From Clostridia bacterium (lineage in GTDB: Bacteria; Bacillota; Clostridia; Oscillospirales; CAG-272), in NCBI GenBank assembly GCA_017386965.1, contig JAFOGE010000222.1:1-8293 (forward strand): a stretch of DNA of 8,293 bases. Direction: 5' to 3'. Of the stretch, positions 1-6,228 are shown one piece after another (position 1 is the first letter of the stretch; the number at the start of each line of letters is the position of its first letter). Under the pieces are notes generated by a model. It was not told the DNA's origin, ran no database searches, and saw only the letters and a list, made by a program, of their open reading frames with translations. Made by a program: the position numbers and the translations under genes.

Positions 1-1033
1 TTGCATCGCGTCCCACGCAGGTACGGCTGACCGACTTGACGGTCTTGCCTGCCTTGTTGACCTTCTCCTCAAGCACGATGGGGGCCAGCTTGTCGGCCTG
101 CTCGCGGGTGATCAGGTATGCACCGTTCTTCTGCATCTCCTCGATCAAGCGGTCTGCGATGTTGCGGAAGGCAAAAACCTCCTTCTCTGCAATACAGGGC
201 AGATTGTTGTCAAAGGAGCATCCGTCGATAATGTCCTTACCGGCCTTTGCGATGTCGGCGGTGTCGTCCACGATAACGGGGGGATTGCCCGCACCTGCAC
301 CGATCGCCTTCTTTCCGGAGGAAAGAACCGCCTTGACCACGCCGGGGCCTCCCGTGCAGACCAAAAGACGGATCTTCGGATGCGTCTGCATGATCTTGGC
401 ACTGTCGAGCGTGGGCTTGACCATGGAGCAGACCAGGATCTTCGGTCCGCCTGCGGCGTAGGACGCGCGGTTGACCAGGTCAACAGCGTAGTTCGAAACG
501 CAGATCGCGTTGGGGTGCGGATTGAATACGACGCCGTTTCCTGCGGCGATCATGCCGATGGAGTTGCAGATCACCGTTTCGGAGGGATTCGTGCTGGGCG
601 TGATCGCGCCAACAACGCCGAAGGGCGCCATCTCGGTCAGTGTCAGGCCGTTGTCACCCGTCTTGGCCTCGGAAACGATGTCCTCGGTTCCGGGGGTCTT
701 CTCTGCCACGAGAAGGTGCTTGGCCTTCTTGTGATCGACGCGGCCCATTCCGGTTTCGGCAACGCCCATCTCTGCCATAATCGCGGCCTCGGCCACGGTC
801 AGACGGCGGATCTCGGTGATGATCTTCTCTCTCTGCTCAACAGTCATCGCACGAACGGCGCGATAGCCCTGCTCTGCGGCGTCAATGGCCTCGTTCATAT
901 CCTCGTAGATACCGATCAGGCGTCTGCCGTTGTAGGTCGTCGAGGTATAGGATGCGGAAGATGCGGCGCCTGCCGTATTCTTCACGATTGCTTCTACAAT
1001 TTTGCGGATATCGGCCTCACTGTAGGTTGCCAT
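1..1033 (-). CDS. CoA-acylating aldehyde dehydrogenase, PduP/EutE family (3' end outside window)
   Basis: Predicted to oxidise an aldehyde to acyl-CoA with NAD+ inside the microcompartment. About 344 codons are present. PduP and EutE have roughly 465 residues, so about the last quarter lies beyond the left edge. The start ATG is at 1031-1033, with a GGTGGAG ribosome site five bases upstream (1039-1045). Residues 1-20 (MATYSEADIRKIVEAIVKNT) form a short amphipathic helix typical of an encapsulation peptide. An Ala/Ser/Thr-rich linker (about 21-35) follows, then the catalytic fold. The family motif ending in LPCIAEKE places the catalytic cysteine at residue 280. The VVFNPHPNA segment and the Gly-rich GAGAGNPPV stretch are also typical of acylating dehydrogenases. 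It follows ackA by 18 bases. The family call is firm; the substrate (acetaldehyde, propionaldehyde or other) cannot be read from the sequence. Confidence 0.95.
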   Translation of the reverse strand, partial: MATYSEADIRKIVEAIVKNTAGAASSASYTSTTYNGRRLIGIYEDMNEAIDAAEQGYRAVRAMTVEQREKIITEIRRLTVAEAAIMAEMGVAETGMGRVDHKKAKHLLVAEKTPGTEDIVSEAKTGDNGLTLTEMAPFGVVGAITPSTNPSETVICNSIGMIAAGNGVVFNPHPNAICVSNYAVDLVNRASYAAGGPKILVCSMVKPTLDSAKIMQTHPKIRLLVCTGGPGVVKAVLSSGKKAIGAGAGNPPVIVDDTADIAKAGKDIIDGCSFDNNLPCIAEKEVFAFRNIADRLIEEMQKNGAYLITREQADKLAPIVLEEKVNKAGKTVKSVSRTCVGRDA

Positions 1034-1051
1034 GAAAACTCCACCTTTCTA

Positions 1052-2254
1052 TCAGTTGGTCTTTGTCAGTCTTTGGGTGTCGATGGCGATCATATACTCC
1101 TCGTTGGTCGGAATGATCCAGGTTGCCACCCTTGCGCCCTTCTTGCTAATGTCAAAGGGAATGCCTCTCGTGAAATTGGTGTTACGCTCCTTGTCGATCT
1201 CAATTCCGAGGAACTCCATGTTCTCGCAAACCTGCTCACGGATATTGGCCTGGTTCTCGCCGATGCCTGCCGTAAAGACGAGGGCATCCAGTCCATTCAT
1301 TTCTGCGGCATACGCACCAATGTGCTTCTTGATGCCGTTGGCCAGGATCTTCAGCACCAGCTCTGCGCGATAGTTGCCGTTCTTTGCGGCGGCATCCACG
1401 TCACGGGTATCATTGGAAAGTCCCGAAACGCCGAGCAATCCGCTCTTCTTGTTGAGGATATCCTCCATCTGATCGGGAGTATATCCATGCTTCTTCATCA
1501 AATACGTGACTACCGTGGGATCAATCGTGCCCGAGCGAGTACCCATGCAAATACCCTCCTGCGGCGTAAAGCCCATAGAGGTATCAATAGCCTTACCGCC
1601 ATCCACAGCGGTAATCGAAGACCCGTTTCCAAGATGACAGGTAACGATCTTCAGCTCCTCGATCGGCTTGCCAAGTGCCTTTGCAAGCTCTGCGCTAACG
1701 AAGCGGTGGGACGTTCCGTGGAAGCCGTAGCGGCGAACGCGGTCCTCCTCGTAAAACTCGTAAGGAATGGGATAAACATAACGGAAATCCTCGATCTCGG
1801 AATAGAAGGAGGTATCAAACACGGCGACCTGCGGAACCGTGGGCATGAGTGCAAGGCAAGCCTTGATGCCTGCAATAGCAGGAGGTCCGTGCAGAGGGTT
1901 GATCGGAATGATGGATTCGAGGTACGCGATCATACTCTCGGTAATGCGTGCGGACTCCTTGAGCTGCTCACCACCATGTGCCACACGGTGGCCGACTGCG
2001 TCGATCTCATTCACGGAGGAAATGACTCCGTGTGTTGCATCGGTCAAAAGCGCCAATACTCTCTGCAGAGCCGCGCCGTGATCGGGAAGCGCGATCTCCT
2101 CGGAAACCGAGTCCTTTCCCGTAGGCTTATGTGTAACAGCACCGCTGGTGCCAATTCTCTCGCAAAGTCCCTTTGCCAGGATCGACTCCTTCTCCATATC
2201 AAACAATTGGTACTTCAAGGAAGAGCTACCTGCATTCAAAACAAGAATTCTCAT
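1052..2254 (-). CDS. ackA: Acetate (propionate) kinase
   Basis: This enzyme transfers phosphate from acyl phosphate to ADP, giving the ATP-yielding last step of a metabolosome pathway, and is probably cytosolic. The 400-residue product has the usual family length. It opens with MRILVLNAGSSSLKYQLF, the standard ASKHA phosphate-binding start. An in-frame ATG exists 48 bases upstream (2302), but it would overlap the preceding deoR-type gene and add a non-family leader, so 2254 is preferred; AAGGA lies ten bases before it. Expected catalytic residues are visible: Asn7, Arg90 (GHRVAHGG), His122 (NPLHGPP), Asp147 (FDTSF), His179 (YGFHGTSH), Arg240 (MGTRSGT) and Glu385. No encapsulation peptide is present. 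Its position between the regulator and the aldehyde dehydrogenase gives it the role that PduW plays in pdu operons. Acetate versus propionate preference is unknown. Confidence 0.97.
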   Translation of the reverse strand: MRILVLNAGSSSLKYQLFDMEKESILAKGLCERIGTSGAVTHKPTGKDSVSEEIALPDHGAALQRVLALLTDATHGVISSVNEIDAVGHRVAHGGEQLKESARITESMIAYLESIIPINPLHGPPAIAGIKACLALMPTVPQVAVFDTSFYSEIEDFRYVYPIPYEFYEEDRVRRYGFHGTSHRFVSAELAKALGKPIEELKIVTCHLGNGSSITAVDGGKAIDTSMGFTPQEGICMGTRSGTIDPTVVTYLMKKHGYTPDQMEDILNKKSGLLGVSGLSNDTRDVDAAAKNGNYRAELVLKILANGIKKHIGAYAAEMNGLDALVFTAGIGENQANIREQVCENMEFLGIEIDKERNTNFTRGIPFDISKKGARVATWIIPTNEEYMIAIDTQRLTKTN

Positions 2255-2285
2255 ATATTTTCCATCCTTTCCGAATCCGTAATCA

Positions 2286-3044
2286 TCAATAAACCAATTC
2301 AATCTGCTTTTCCGCGAAGAAGCGCTTCCACTTCTCGCTCGGCTCCTCGTCGGTAACGACGAGATCCACGTCCTTCAGATCTCCAAAGCGAACGAAGGAG
2401 ATCTTGTCAAACTTGGTATGATCCACTGCAAGGATCACCTTCTTTGCCGATTTCAAAAATCCGGCCTTCAGGTTCGCAAAGGGCTCACGGGTATCGGTGA
2501 TCCCCTTGACCATGTCCAAGCCCTTGCAGGAAAGGATCGCATAGTCCACGTAGTACTTCCCTACCACATCCTCGGCATCGCTTCCGTAAAAGGCCATGGA
2601 CTCGTGGCGGTAAGATCCACCCGTGGAAATAATATTCCAATCGTGACCTTGCGGCAGATCAAGCAGAATCTCCACGGAATTGGTCACGATCGTAAGCTTG
2701 TGCTTTGGGAAGATGCTCTTGACCGTAAACAGTGCGGTGGTGCTGGAATCCAGCAACAGACTGTCGCCATCCTCAATCAATTTTCCGATGATCTCCGCAA
2801 TATACTTTTTGCCGCCGACGTTGGTCTGCTTTCTTACAGTGTACGGAAGCTCGGAGGTCATATTGTCGTTCCGAACCGCACCGCCGTAGGTTTTTTTCGC
2901 ATAGCCATCCGTTTCCAGCTTCTCAAGATCGCGGCGGATGGTTTCCTCCGTAACCTGATAATGATCGGCCAGCTCACTTACAACGACTCTGCCCTCTCGC
3001 ATCAGCTCATGCAGAATCTCATTTCTTCTCTCAATCGGTAACAT
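2286..3044 (-). CDS. DeoR-family transcriptional regulator
   Basis: A 252-residue cytosolic DNA-binding protein of normal DeoR length. Residues 1-58 are the winged helix-turn-helix (MLPIERRNEILHEL start, recognition helix around VTEETIRRDLEKLE). Residues about 75-235 are the DeoR C-terminal sensor domain, which in this family usually binds a phosphorylated sugar; DSSTTALF and IVTNS motifs are visible. The start is three bases after the stop of the pduT-like gene and has no clear Shine-Dalgarno sequence, so translation is probably coupled. Being inside the operon it likely autoregulates the locus, most often as a repressor relieved by a sugar phosphate. That is family knowledge; no operator could be identified because the operon promoter is outside the window. 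The regulator hints at a sugar-derived substrate. Confidence 0.93.
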   Translation of the reverse strand: MLPIERRNEILHELMREGRVVVSELADHYQVTEETIRRDLEKLETDGYAKKTYGGAVRNDNMTSELPYTVRKQTNVGGKKYIAEIIGKLIEDGDSLLLDSSTTALFTVKSIFPKHKLTIVTNSVEILLDLPQGHDWNIISTGGSYRHESMAFYGSDAEDVVGKYYVDYAILSCKGLDMVKGITDTREPFANLKAGFLKSAKKVILAVDHTKFDKISFVRFGDLKDVDLVVTDEEPSEKWKRFFAEKQIELVY

Positions 3045-3047
3045 ATC

Positions 3048-3599
3048 TTACAAAATGGAAGCCCAAAGGCTCTTGTCCGGATTGGGGATCACGGAACTGT
3101 CAACCAGCATACCGTCACGCGCAATCCGCGCGCCTGCGGCCTCGATTGCGGCCGTAACGGCTGCAACATCGCCTGTCAGGAGCAGAAAAGACTTTCCGCC
3201 CATACCGCGCGCAATGCGAAGCTCCAAAAGAGCCACATCACTGGTCTTGGCTGCGGTATCTGCCGCTACGATAATAGCGGGGGTAGAAAAGGTTTCCAGA
3301 ATACCAAGGGCCTTGGCATTCTCAACGGGAGCGCCTCCATAGATTGCCGGGAAAATATCCTCGTGGGGATTTCCAAGCACGAAGGAATCGGTCAGCTTTT
3401 CACCAAAGCGAACCTTTGCGGCGTCAACGGCCGCACGAACCGCAGAAAGCTCTCCGGCAATCAGAGTGATGTACTTGCCCGGGCAGACTACCGAGGATTG
3501 CAGAACCTCAACGCTTGCGGTCTTGATCATCAAATCGGCCGCAGTAATACCCGTGGAAACCGTTTGATATTCGACCATTCCAATGGCTTTATTTTTCAT
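3048..3599 (-). CDS. pduT: PduT-like tandem BMC-domain (BMC-T) shell protein with Fe-S cysteine
   Basis: A 183-residue protein made of two BMC domains (about 4-90 and 96-183), so it should form a trimeric pseudohexameric shell tile. The first domain carries Cys39 in SVVCPGK, matching the pore cysteine that in PduT binds a [4Fe-4S] cluster on the trimer axis. The second domain ends with a VIPNP motif close to the family VIPRP. Its length matches PduT (about 184 residues). It lies 24 bases downstream of the pduS-like gene, the known functional partner: PduS is thought to hand electrons to the PduT cluster so that cofactor can be recycled across the shell. AAAGGA is found 12 bases before the ATG. 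The cluster itself is inferred from the conserved cysteine and gene pairing. Confidence 0.94.
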   Translation of the reverse strand: MKNKAIGMVEYQTVSTGITAADLMIKTASVEVLQSSVVCPGKYITLIAGELSAVRAAVDAAKVRFGEKLTDSFVLGNPHEDIFPAIYGGAPVENAKALGILETFSTPAIIVAADTAAKTSDVALLELRIARGMGGKSFLLLTGDVAAVTAAIEAAGARIARDGMLVDSSVIPNPDKSLWASIL

Positions 3600-3623
3600 G
3601 GTACAAAGTCATCCTTTCCCGCA

Positions 3624-4958
3624 TTAAGCGTTTGTCTTGATCACCACAAAGCGATCCGTTACCTTGGTAACCGTTCCGTCAAAGGGCGTATGAACACCCG
3701 TTCCAAGCTTTTCGGGGGTAAACATGCCGACTGCGTCGCCGGCCTTGACGCGATCTCCTACCGCTACGCAGGCGGAGGCAGGTGCGCCGATGCTCTGGGA
3801 GAGCATCAATTTGATCTGTCTTGTCAAAACGGGAGCATCCTGGATCGGAGCATCCACGTCATATTTTGCAAGTCCAAGACGTCCCGTTAAGCGGGACATA
3901 GGAACCGTGCGAGCTGCTCTGGTCGAATCCACACCGGCCGAGGACAATCCGAGAGGGGCGGTAATGCCGTTCTTCAAAAGCTCTCCCTTGATCTCGGAGA
4001 TGATCGTGCGAGGATTGAGCCCCTGACCGCAGGCATACATCTCACAGATGCCACAGGAAGAACACGAGAACACACCGAGCAAAGCCTTTGGATCGGATGC
4101 TACCCCGCTTGCCGCGGCGCGCATGATCTTGTGCGGCTCAATGGGCTGTCCCAGAAGATTTCTCGAGCAAAGATCCGTACACATTCTGCACTGGCAGCAA
4201 GCCGCCATAGCCTGCTTGATCTGCAAAGAAAAGGGCGTCACGCGCTTTTGCACCACGGGAGATTCCTTGGGCAAGACCAGAATGGCATTGGAGGTCTTGG
4301 TAACCACATCCTCCTTGCGAGCAACGAGTCCCGTCATGGGGCCTCCGGCGATGATCACCGTTCCCTCTTCGCTCTCGCCGCCTGCCATTTCAATCAACTC
4401 TCCGTAGGTGATTCCGAGCGGAGCCTTGAGGGTACAGGGCTTTTTGATCGCTCCCGCGATCGTAATATATTTGTGCGTTACGGGAGCATTTTCCGTTTTC
4501 GCACGATAAACGTTGTAGATCGTTTCTACATTGTAAACAATGCATCCCACTGTGATGGGAAGCGCGCCCGGAGCCAGAACCCTTCCGGTCGTTTCATAAA
4601 TCGTAACGACCTCATCTCCGGCGGGATAGATTTCCGGAAGAAATCCAATCTTGGTCTTGGGGCATTCTCCCAAATGAGCACGAACAGCCTCCACCGCCTC
4701 ACGGTAAGCGGGCTTGACGGCAATGATAACATTACCGGCTCCCAACGCCTCTGCAATCTCCTCCAGCGTCAGCATGATCTCACGCGCATAACGCGCCAGA
4801 ACCTGTCGATGCAACTTCAAAAGAGGCTCGCACTCCGCGCAGTTAAGAATGATCGTATCTGCGGCCATATTTAATTTTGCATATGCCGGGAATCCTGCTC
4901 CGCCTGCGCCAACAACGCCGGCGTTTCGCATCAACTCGGCCAATTGCTTCATATCCAT
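3624..4958 (-). CDS. pduS: PduS-like RnfC-related flavin/iron-sulfur electron carrier
   Basis: A 444-residue flavoprotein of the PduS/RnfC class. The N-terminal part has the Gly-rich GVVGAGGAGFPAYAKL motif (about 15-29), the FMN/NADH-binding Rossmann-like segment shared with RnfC and NuoF. Two ferredoxin-type motifs follow: C254xxC257xxC260xxxC264 and C299xxC302xxC305xxxxC310, each expected to hold a [4Fe-4S] cluster, although the second has four rather than three residues before its last cysteine. The C-terminal part (about 393-444) looks like a barrel-sandwich hybrid domain with GDRVKAGD and a TPFDGTV turn. In Pdu systems PduS reduces cobalamin and partners with PduT; here it is followed directly by the PduT-like gene. 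No B12 enzyme is visible, so its electron acceptor is open. The ribosome site is rather far (AAGGA about 14 bases before the ATG); a second in-frame ATG is codon 3. Confidence 0.95.
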   Translation of the reverse strand: MDMKQLAELMRNAGVVGAGGAGFPAYAKLNMAADTIILNCAECEPLLKLHRQVLARYAREIMLTLEEIAEALGAGNVIIAVKPAYREAVEAVRAHLGECPKTKIGFLPEIYPAGDEVVTIYETTGRVLAPGALPITVGCIVYNVETIYNVYRAKTENAPVTHKYITIAGAIKKPCTLKAPLGITYGELIEMAGGESEEGTVIIAGGPMTGLVARKEDVVTKTSNAILVLPKESPVVQKRVTPFSLQIKQAMAACCQCRMCTDLCSRNLLGQPIEPHKIMRAAASGVASDPKALLGVFSCSSCGICEMYACGQGLNPRTIISEIKGELLKNGITAPLGLSSAGVDSTRAARTVPMSRLTGRLGLAKYDVDAPIQDAPVLTRQIKLMLSQSIGAPASACVAVGDRVKAGDAVGMFTPEKLGTGVHTPFDGTVTKVTDRFVVIKTNA

Positions 4959-5009
4959 CTGTGATAGGCCGTTCCTTTCTGTAGTTTTCCGCTAAAAGGA
5001 CACGGAGAT

Positions 5010-5261
5010 TTAGGTTTCGTCCACAATTCCGACGATGGCTGCATCCACAGGAGAATTCTCCAGATCACAGCCGATCCGAGCGGCAGAGCCCTTGGCTACA
5101 AGCACAGTTTCTCCAATGCCTGCTCCAACGTTATCAATGGCAACAAACTCCGCCTTATCCCCCATATTTTCCATGGGGCGAATGATCAAAAGCTTTTGTC
5201 CAACGAGTCTTTCATTCTTTCTTGTGGCAACGATGCTGCCCACAACGGTTCCGATGATCAT
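5010..5261 (-). CDS. BMC vertex protein, EutN/CcmL (BMC-P, pentameric) family
   Basis: An 83-residue vertex protein that should form pentamers capping the corners of the icosahedral shell. Its start, MIIGTVVGSIVATRK, followed by KLLIIRP, is the usual EutN/CcmL beginning. An in-frame ATG 42 bases upstream (5303) would add residues foreign to the family, whereas AAAGGA lies 11 bases before 5261, so 5261 is preferred. Family motifs DNVGAGIGETVLVAKGSAAR and PVDAAIVGIVD are present. Some 51 bases separate it from the pduS-like gene, and the hairpin-rich spacer separates it from the BMC-H genes upstream. It is the only vertex gene in the window. Confidence 0.95.
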   Translation of the reverse strand: MIIGTVVGSIVATRKNERLVGQKLLIIRPMENMGDKAEFVAIDNVGAGIGETVLVAKGSAARIGCDLENSPVDAAIVGIVDET

Positions 5262-5341
5262 TTTGGATGCATCCTTTCTTGATCCGATTTTTGATAGCTC
5301 CAACCGTGAAAATCTCTCGGTTAAAGCGAACTTCTGTATTC

Positions 5342-5397
5342 TGCGAAGCTTGCGCCGAGGACCGAAGATCGCTTCGGTATTCCGCGCAAGTTCCGCA
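5342..5397. repeat. Long imperfect hairpin
   Basis: The outer arms cttgcgc (5349-5355) and gcgcaag (5384-5390) pair perfectly. An inner stem accgaag (5361-5367) pairs with cttcggt (5372-5378) around a four-base loop. A further outer tgcg-aa/ttccgca pairing with a one-base bulge extends the base. It is absent from the rest of the window. Confidence 0.7.
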
Positions 5398-5401
5398 AAG
5401 A

Positions 5402-5424
5402 GCTCCCTCCCCCGGGGAGGGAGC
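5402..5424. repeat. Near-perfect GC-rich palindrome (hairpin A)
   Basis: Arms gctccctcccc (5402-5412) and ggggagggagc (5414-5424) are exact inverted repeats of 11 bases around one central base. In RNA a small loop would leave about nine strong GC pairs. On the transcribed strand no run of U follows, so it is not a typical intrinsic terminator. Confidence 0.8.
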
Positions 5425-5455
5425 GGATCGCAATTTGCTTGCGAAGCTCGCTCCC
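5419..5455. repeat. Alternative hairpin B overlapping hairpin A
   Basis: gggagcg (5419-5425) pairs with cgctccc (5449-5455), and inside it tcgcaa (5428-5433) pairs with ttgcga (5439-5444) around a five-base loop. Its left arm is shared with the right arm of the 5402-5424 palindrome, so the two structures exclude each other. On the minus-strand transcript this hairpin is made first. Confidence 0.65.
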
Positions 5456-5481
5456 CTTCCCGAGGATGGCGTTCTCAAAGA

Positions 5482-5853
5482 TTACTTCAGAGTGGGAAGA
5501 ATCTTCTCAACGTCGGTATGGGGTCTGGGGATCACGTGCGTTGCAATGATCTCACCAAGGCTGCAAGCGGTTGCGGCACCAGCCTCAACAGCTGCCTTCA
5601 CTGCTCCAACGTCGCCGCGGACCATAACGGATACCAGACCGGAACCGATCTTCTCCGTGCCAACGAGCTCAACGTTTGCTGCCTTCAGCATTGCATCTGC
5701 CGCCTCAATTGCAGCGACAAGACCGCGAGTTTCGATCAAACCTAATGCCTGTTGTACCATGTTTCCATTCTCCTTTAAGTTTTTTTCTGTTTTAATCATA
5801 CCCGTGGCGGACGCTTTCGCCGCAACGGTTTTGGTTACTTTTTTGGTTGCCAT
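5482..5853 (-). CDS. PduA/EutM-like hexameric shell protein (BMC-H) with basic N-terminal extension
   Basis: From 5853 this encodes 123 residues: a 31-residue leader rich in lysine (seven Lys, two Glu) followed by a 92-residue canonical BMC-H domain starting at Met32. The domain has the PduA-type edge lysine (DAMLKAAN; domain position 26), Asn29, pore loop KIGSGLV and the HVIPRPH motif with Arg79. It is a close paralogue of the protein at 6229-6507 (77 of 92 residues identical by my count). It would build the flat facets of the shell and admit small metabolites through the Ser-lined pore. Two starts are each preceded by a strong ribosome site at nine-base spacing: AAGGAGG for 5853 and AAAGGAG for 5760. 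The longer reading is given here because its ribosome site is the better one, but the short form may be the main or only product. Confidence 0.85.
   Translation of the reverse strand: MATKKVTKTVAAKASATGMIKTEKNLKENGNMVQQALGLIETRGLVAAIEAADAMLKAANVELVGTEKIGSGLVSVMVRGDVGAVKAAVEAGAATACSLGEIIATHVIPRPHTDVEKILPTLK
5758..5776 (-). promoter_or_regulatory. Internal ribosome site and second in-frame start for the BMC-H protein
   Basis: AAAGGAG (5770-5776) lies nine bases before the ATG at 5758-5760. This start gives exactly the 92-residue shell domain seen in the neighbouring paralogue. The site lies inside the coding sequence of the longer form, so two protein lengths could be made from one gene. Confidence 0.65.
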
Positions 5854-5862
5854 ATGGATTGG

Positions 5863-5869
5863 CCTCCTT
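5863..5869 (-). promoter_or_regulatory. Strong ribosome binding site for the extended BMC-H form
   Basis: AAGGAGG on the minus strand, nine bases before the ATG at 5851-5853. It is the best anti-16S match seen in the window and supports real translation of the 31-residue leader. Confidence 0.75.
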
Positions 5870-5891
5870 GTGGGTCATGAGCTCTGCACGA

Positions 5892-5914
5892 GGCAGACTC
5901 ATTTCTTGTCTGCC
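5892..5914. repeat. Hairpin spanning the stop codon of a BMC-H gene
   Basis: ggcagac (5892-5898) pairs with gtctgcc (5908-5914), a seven-base perfect stem with a nine-base loop that contains the TGA stop (5899-5901) of the gene upstream. No U-run follows on the transcript. It may protect or mark the message end, or be chance. Confidence 0.5.
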
Positions 5915-6198
5915 GTCTTGAGCAGACGGGATGCGCTGAGCTTCACCAAGCGGATGGTTTCGTCATGCGGATTGGGAATCACGTTGGACGCCATGATCGG
6001 AGCCTTAGCACTGCGCTTAGCACAAGCAATGGCCTCGGTGACGTCGGAGACCGAACCGGTGACGATGACCGTTACCATTCGTCCTCCAAGCTTGCGTTCC
6101 CACGTGACAAACTCCACGCCGGAAGCCTTGCACATGACATCGAGAGCATCGACCGCGGCTACCACGCCCGAAACCTCGATAAATCCGAGTGATTTCAT
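5899..6198 (-). CDS. Divergent hexameric shell protein (BMC-H) with GGR pore loop
   Basis: A 99-residue single BMC-domain protein. It starts MKSLGFIEVSGVVAAVDAL and keeps the edge lysine (Lys24 in VMCKASG) and the VIPNPHDE turn, so it should assemble into hexamers with the other shell tiles. The pore loop, GSG in the PduA-like neighbours, is here Gly38-Gly39-Arg40, which would place six arginines at or near the pore. After the domain comes a basic tail (about 86-99, LSASRLLKTADKK). It is far less like PduA than the two flanking paralogues. AAAGG lies ten bases before the ATG. A gap of 30 bases separates it from the gene at 6229-6507. It could be a minor, more selective tile; this is inferred from the pore residue. 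Confidence 0.9.
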   Translation of the reverse strand: MKSLGFIEVSGVVAAVDALDVMCKASGVEFVTWERKLGGRMVTVIVTGSVSDVTEAIACAKRSAKAPIMASNVIPNPHDETIRLVKLSASRLLKTADKK

Positions 6199-6228
6199 AA
6201 CTGTTGAACCTTTTTCCTCAAATTTCGT

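Larger units (their letters stand above)
5262..5481 (-). other. 220-base structured spacer between hexamer and vertex shell genes
   Basis: No gene is supported here. It is the longest non-coding stretch in the window. It holds at least three inverted repeats (listed separately), a short direct repeat gcgaagct at 5343-5350 and 5441-5448, and the ribosome site of the vertex gene near its left end. There is no convincing U-run after any stem and no clear promoter. The dense palindromes in one place look more like a dispersed intergenic repeat or an mRNA processing and stability element than a terminator. That role is inference. Confidence 0.6.

Noticed and set aside
2255..2302. Upstream in-frame start for acetate kinase
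   Set aside because: It would add 16 non-family residues and overlap the preceding gene; the 2254 start has the conserved N-terminus and a ribosome site.
380..2356. A 658-codon open frame on the plus strand
   Set aside because: It runs antisense across the aldehyde dehydrogenase, ackA and part of the regulator, all of which have clear family motifs. Its translation has no recognisable domain and is rich in Cys/His/Arg as expected for a shadow frame.
2418..3041. A 207-codon plus-strand frame
   Set aside because: Antisense to the DeoR-family gene, with no domain and no ribosome site that would outweigh it.
5262..5303. Upstream in-frame start for the vertex protein
   Set aside because: The added residues do not match the family, and the ribosome site fits the ATG at 5261.
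5402..5424. GC-rich palindrome as a Rho-independent terminator
   Set aside because: No run of U follows the stem in the direction of transcription, and the operon continues with genes of the same system.
5212..5478. An 88-codon minus-strand frame through the hairpin spacer
   Set aside because: It overlaps the vertex gene in another frame and its Ser/Pro/Gly/Arg product comes from the palindromes; no ribosome site or domain is seen.
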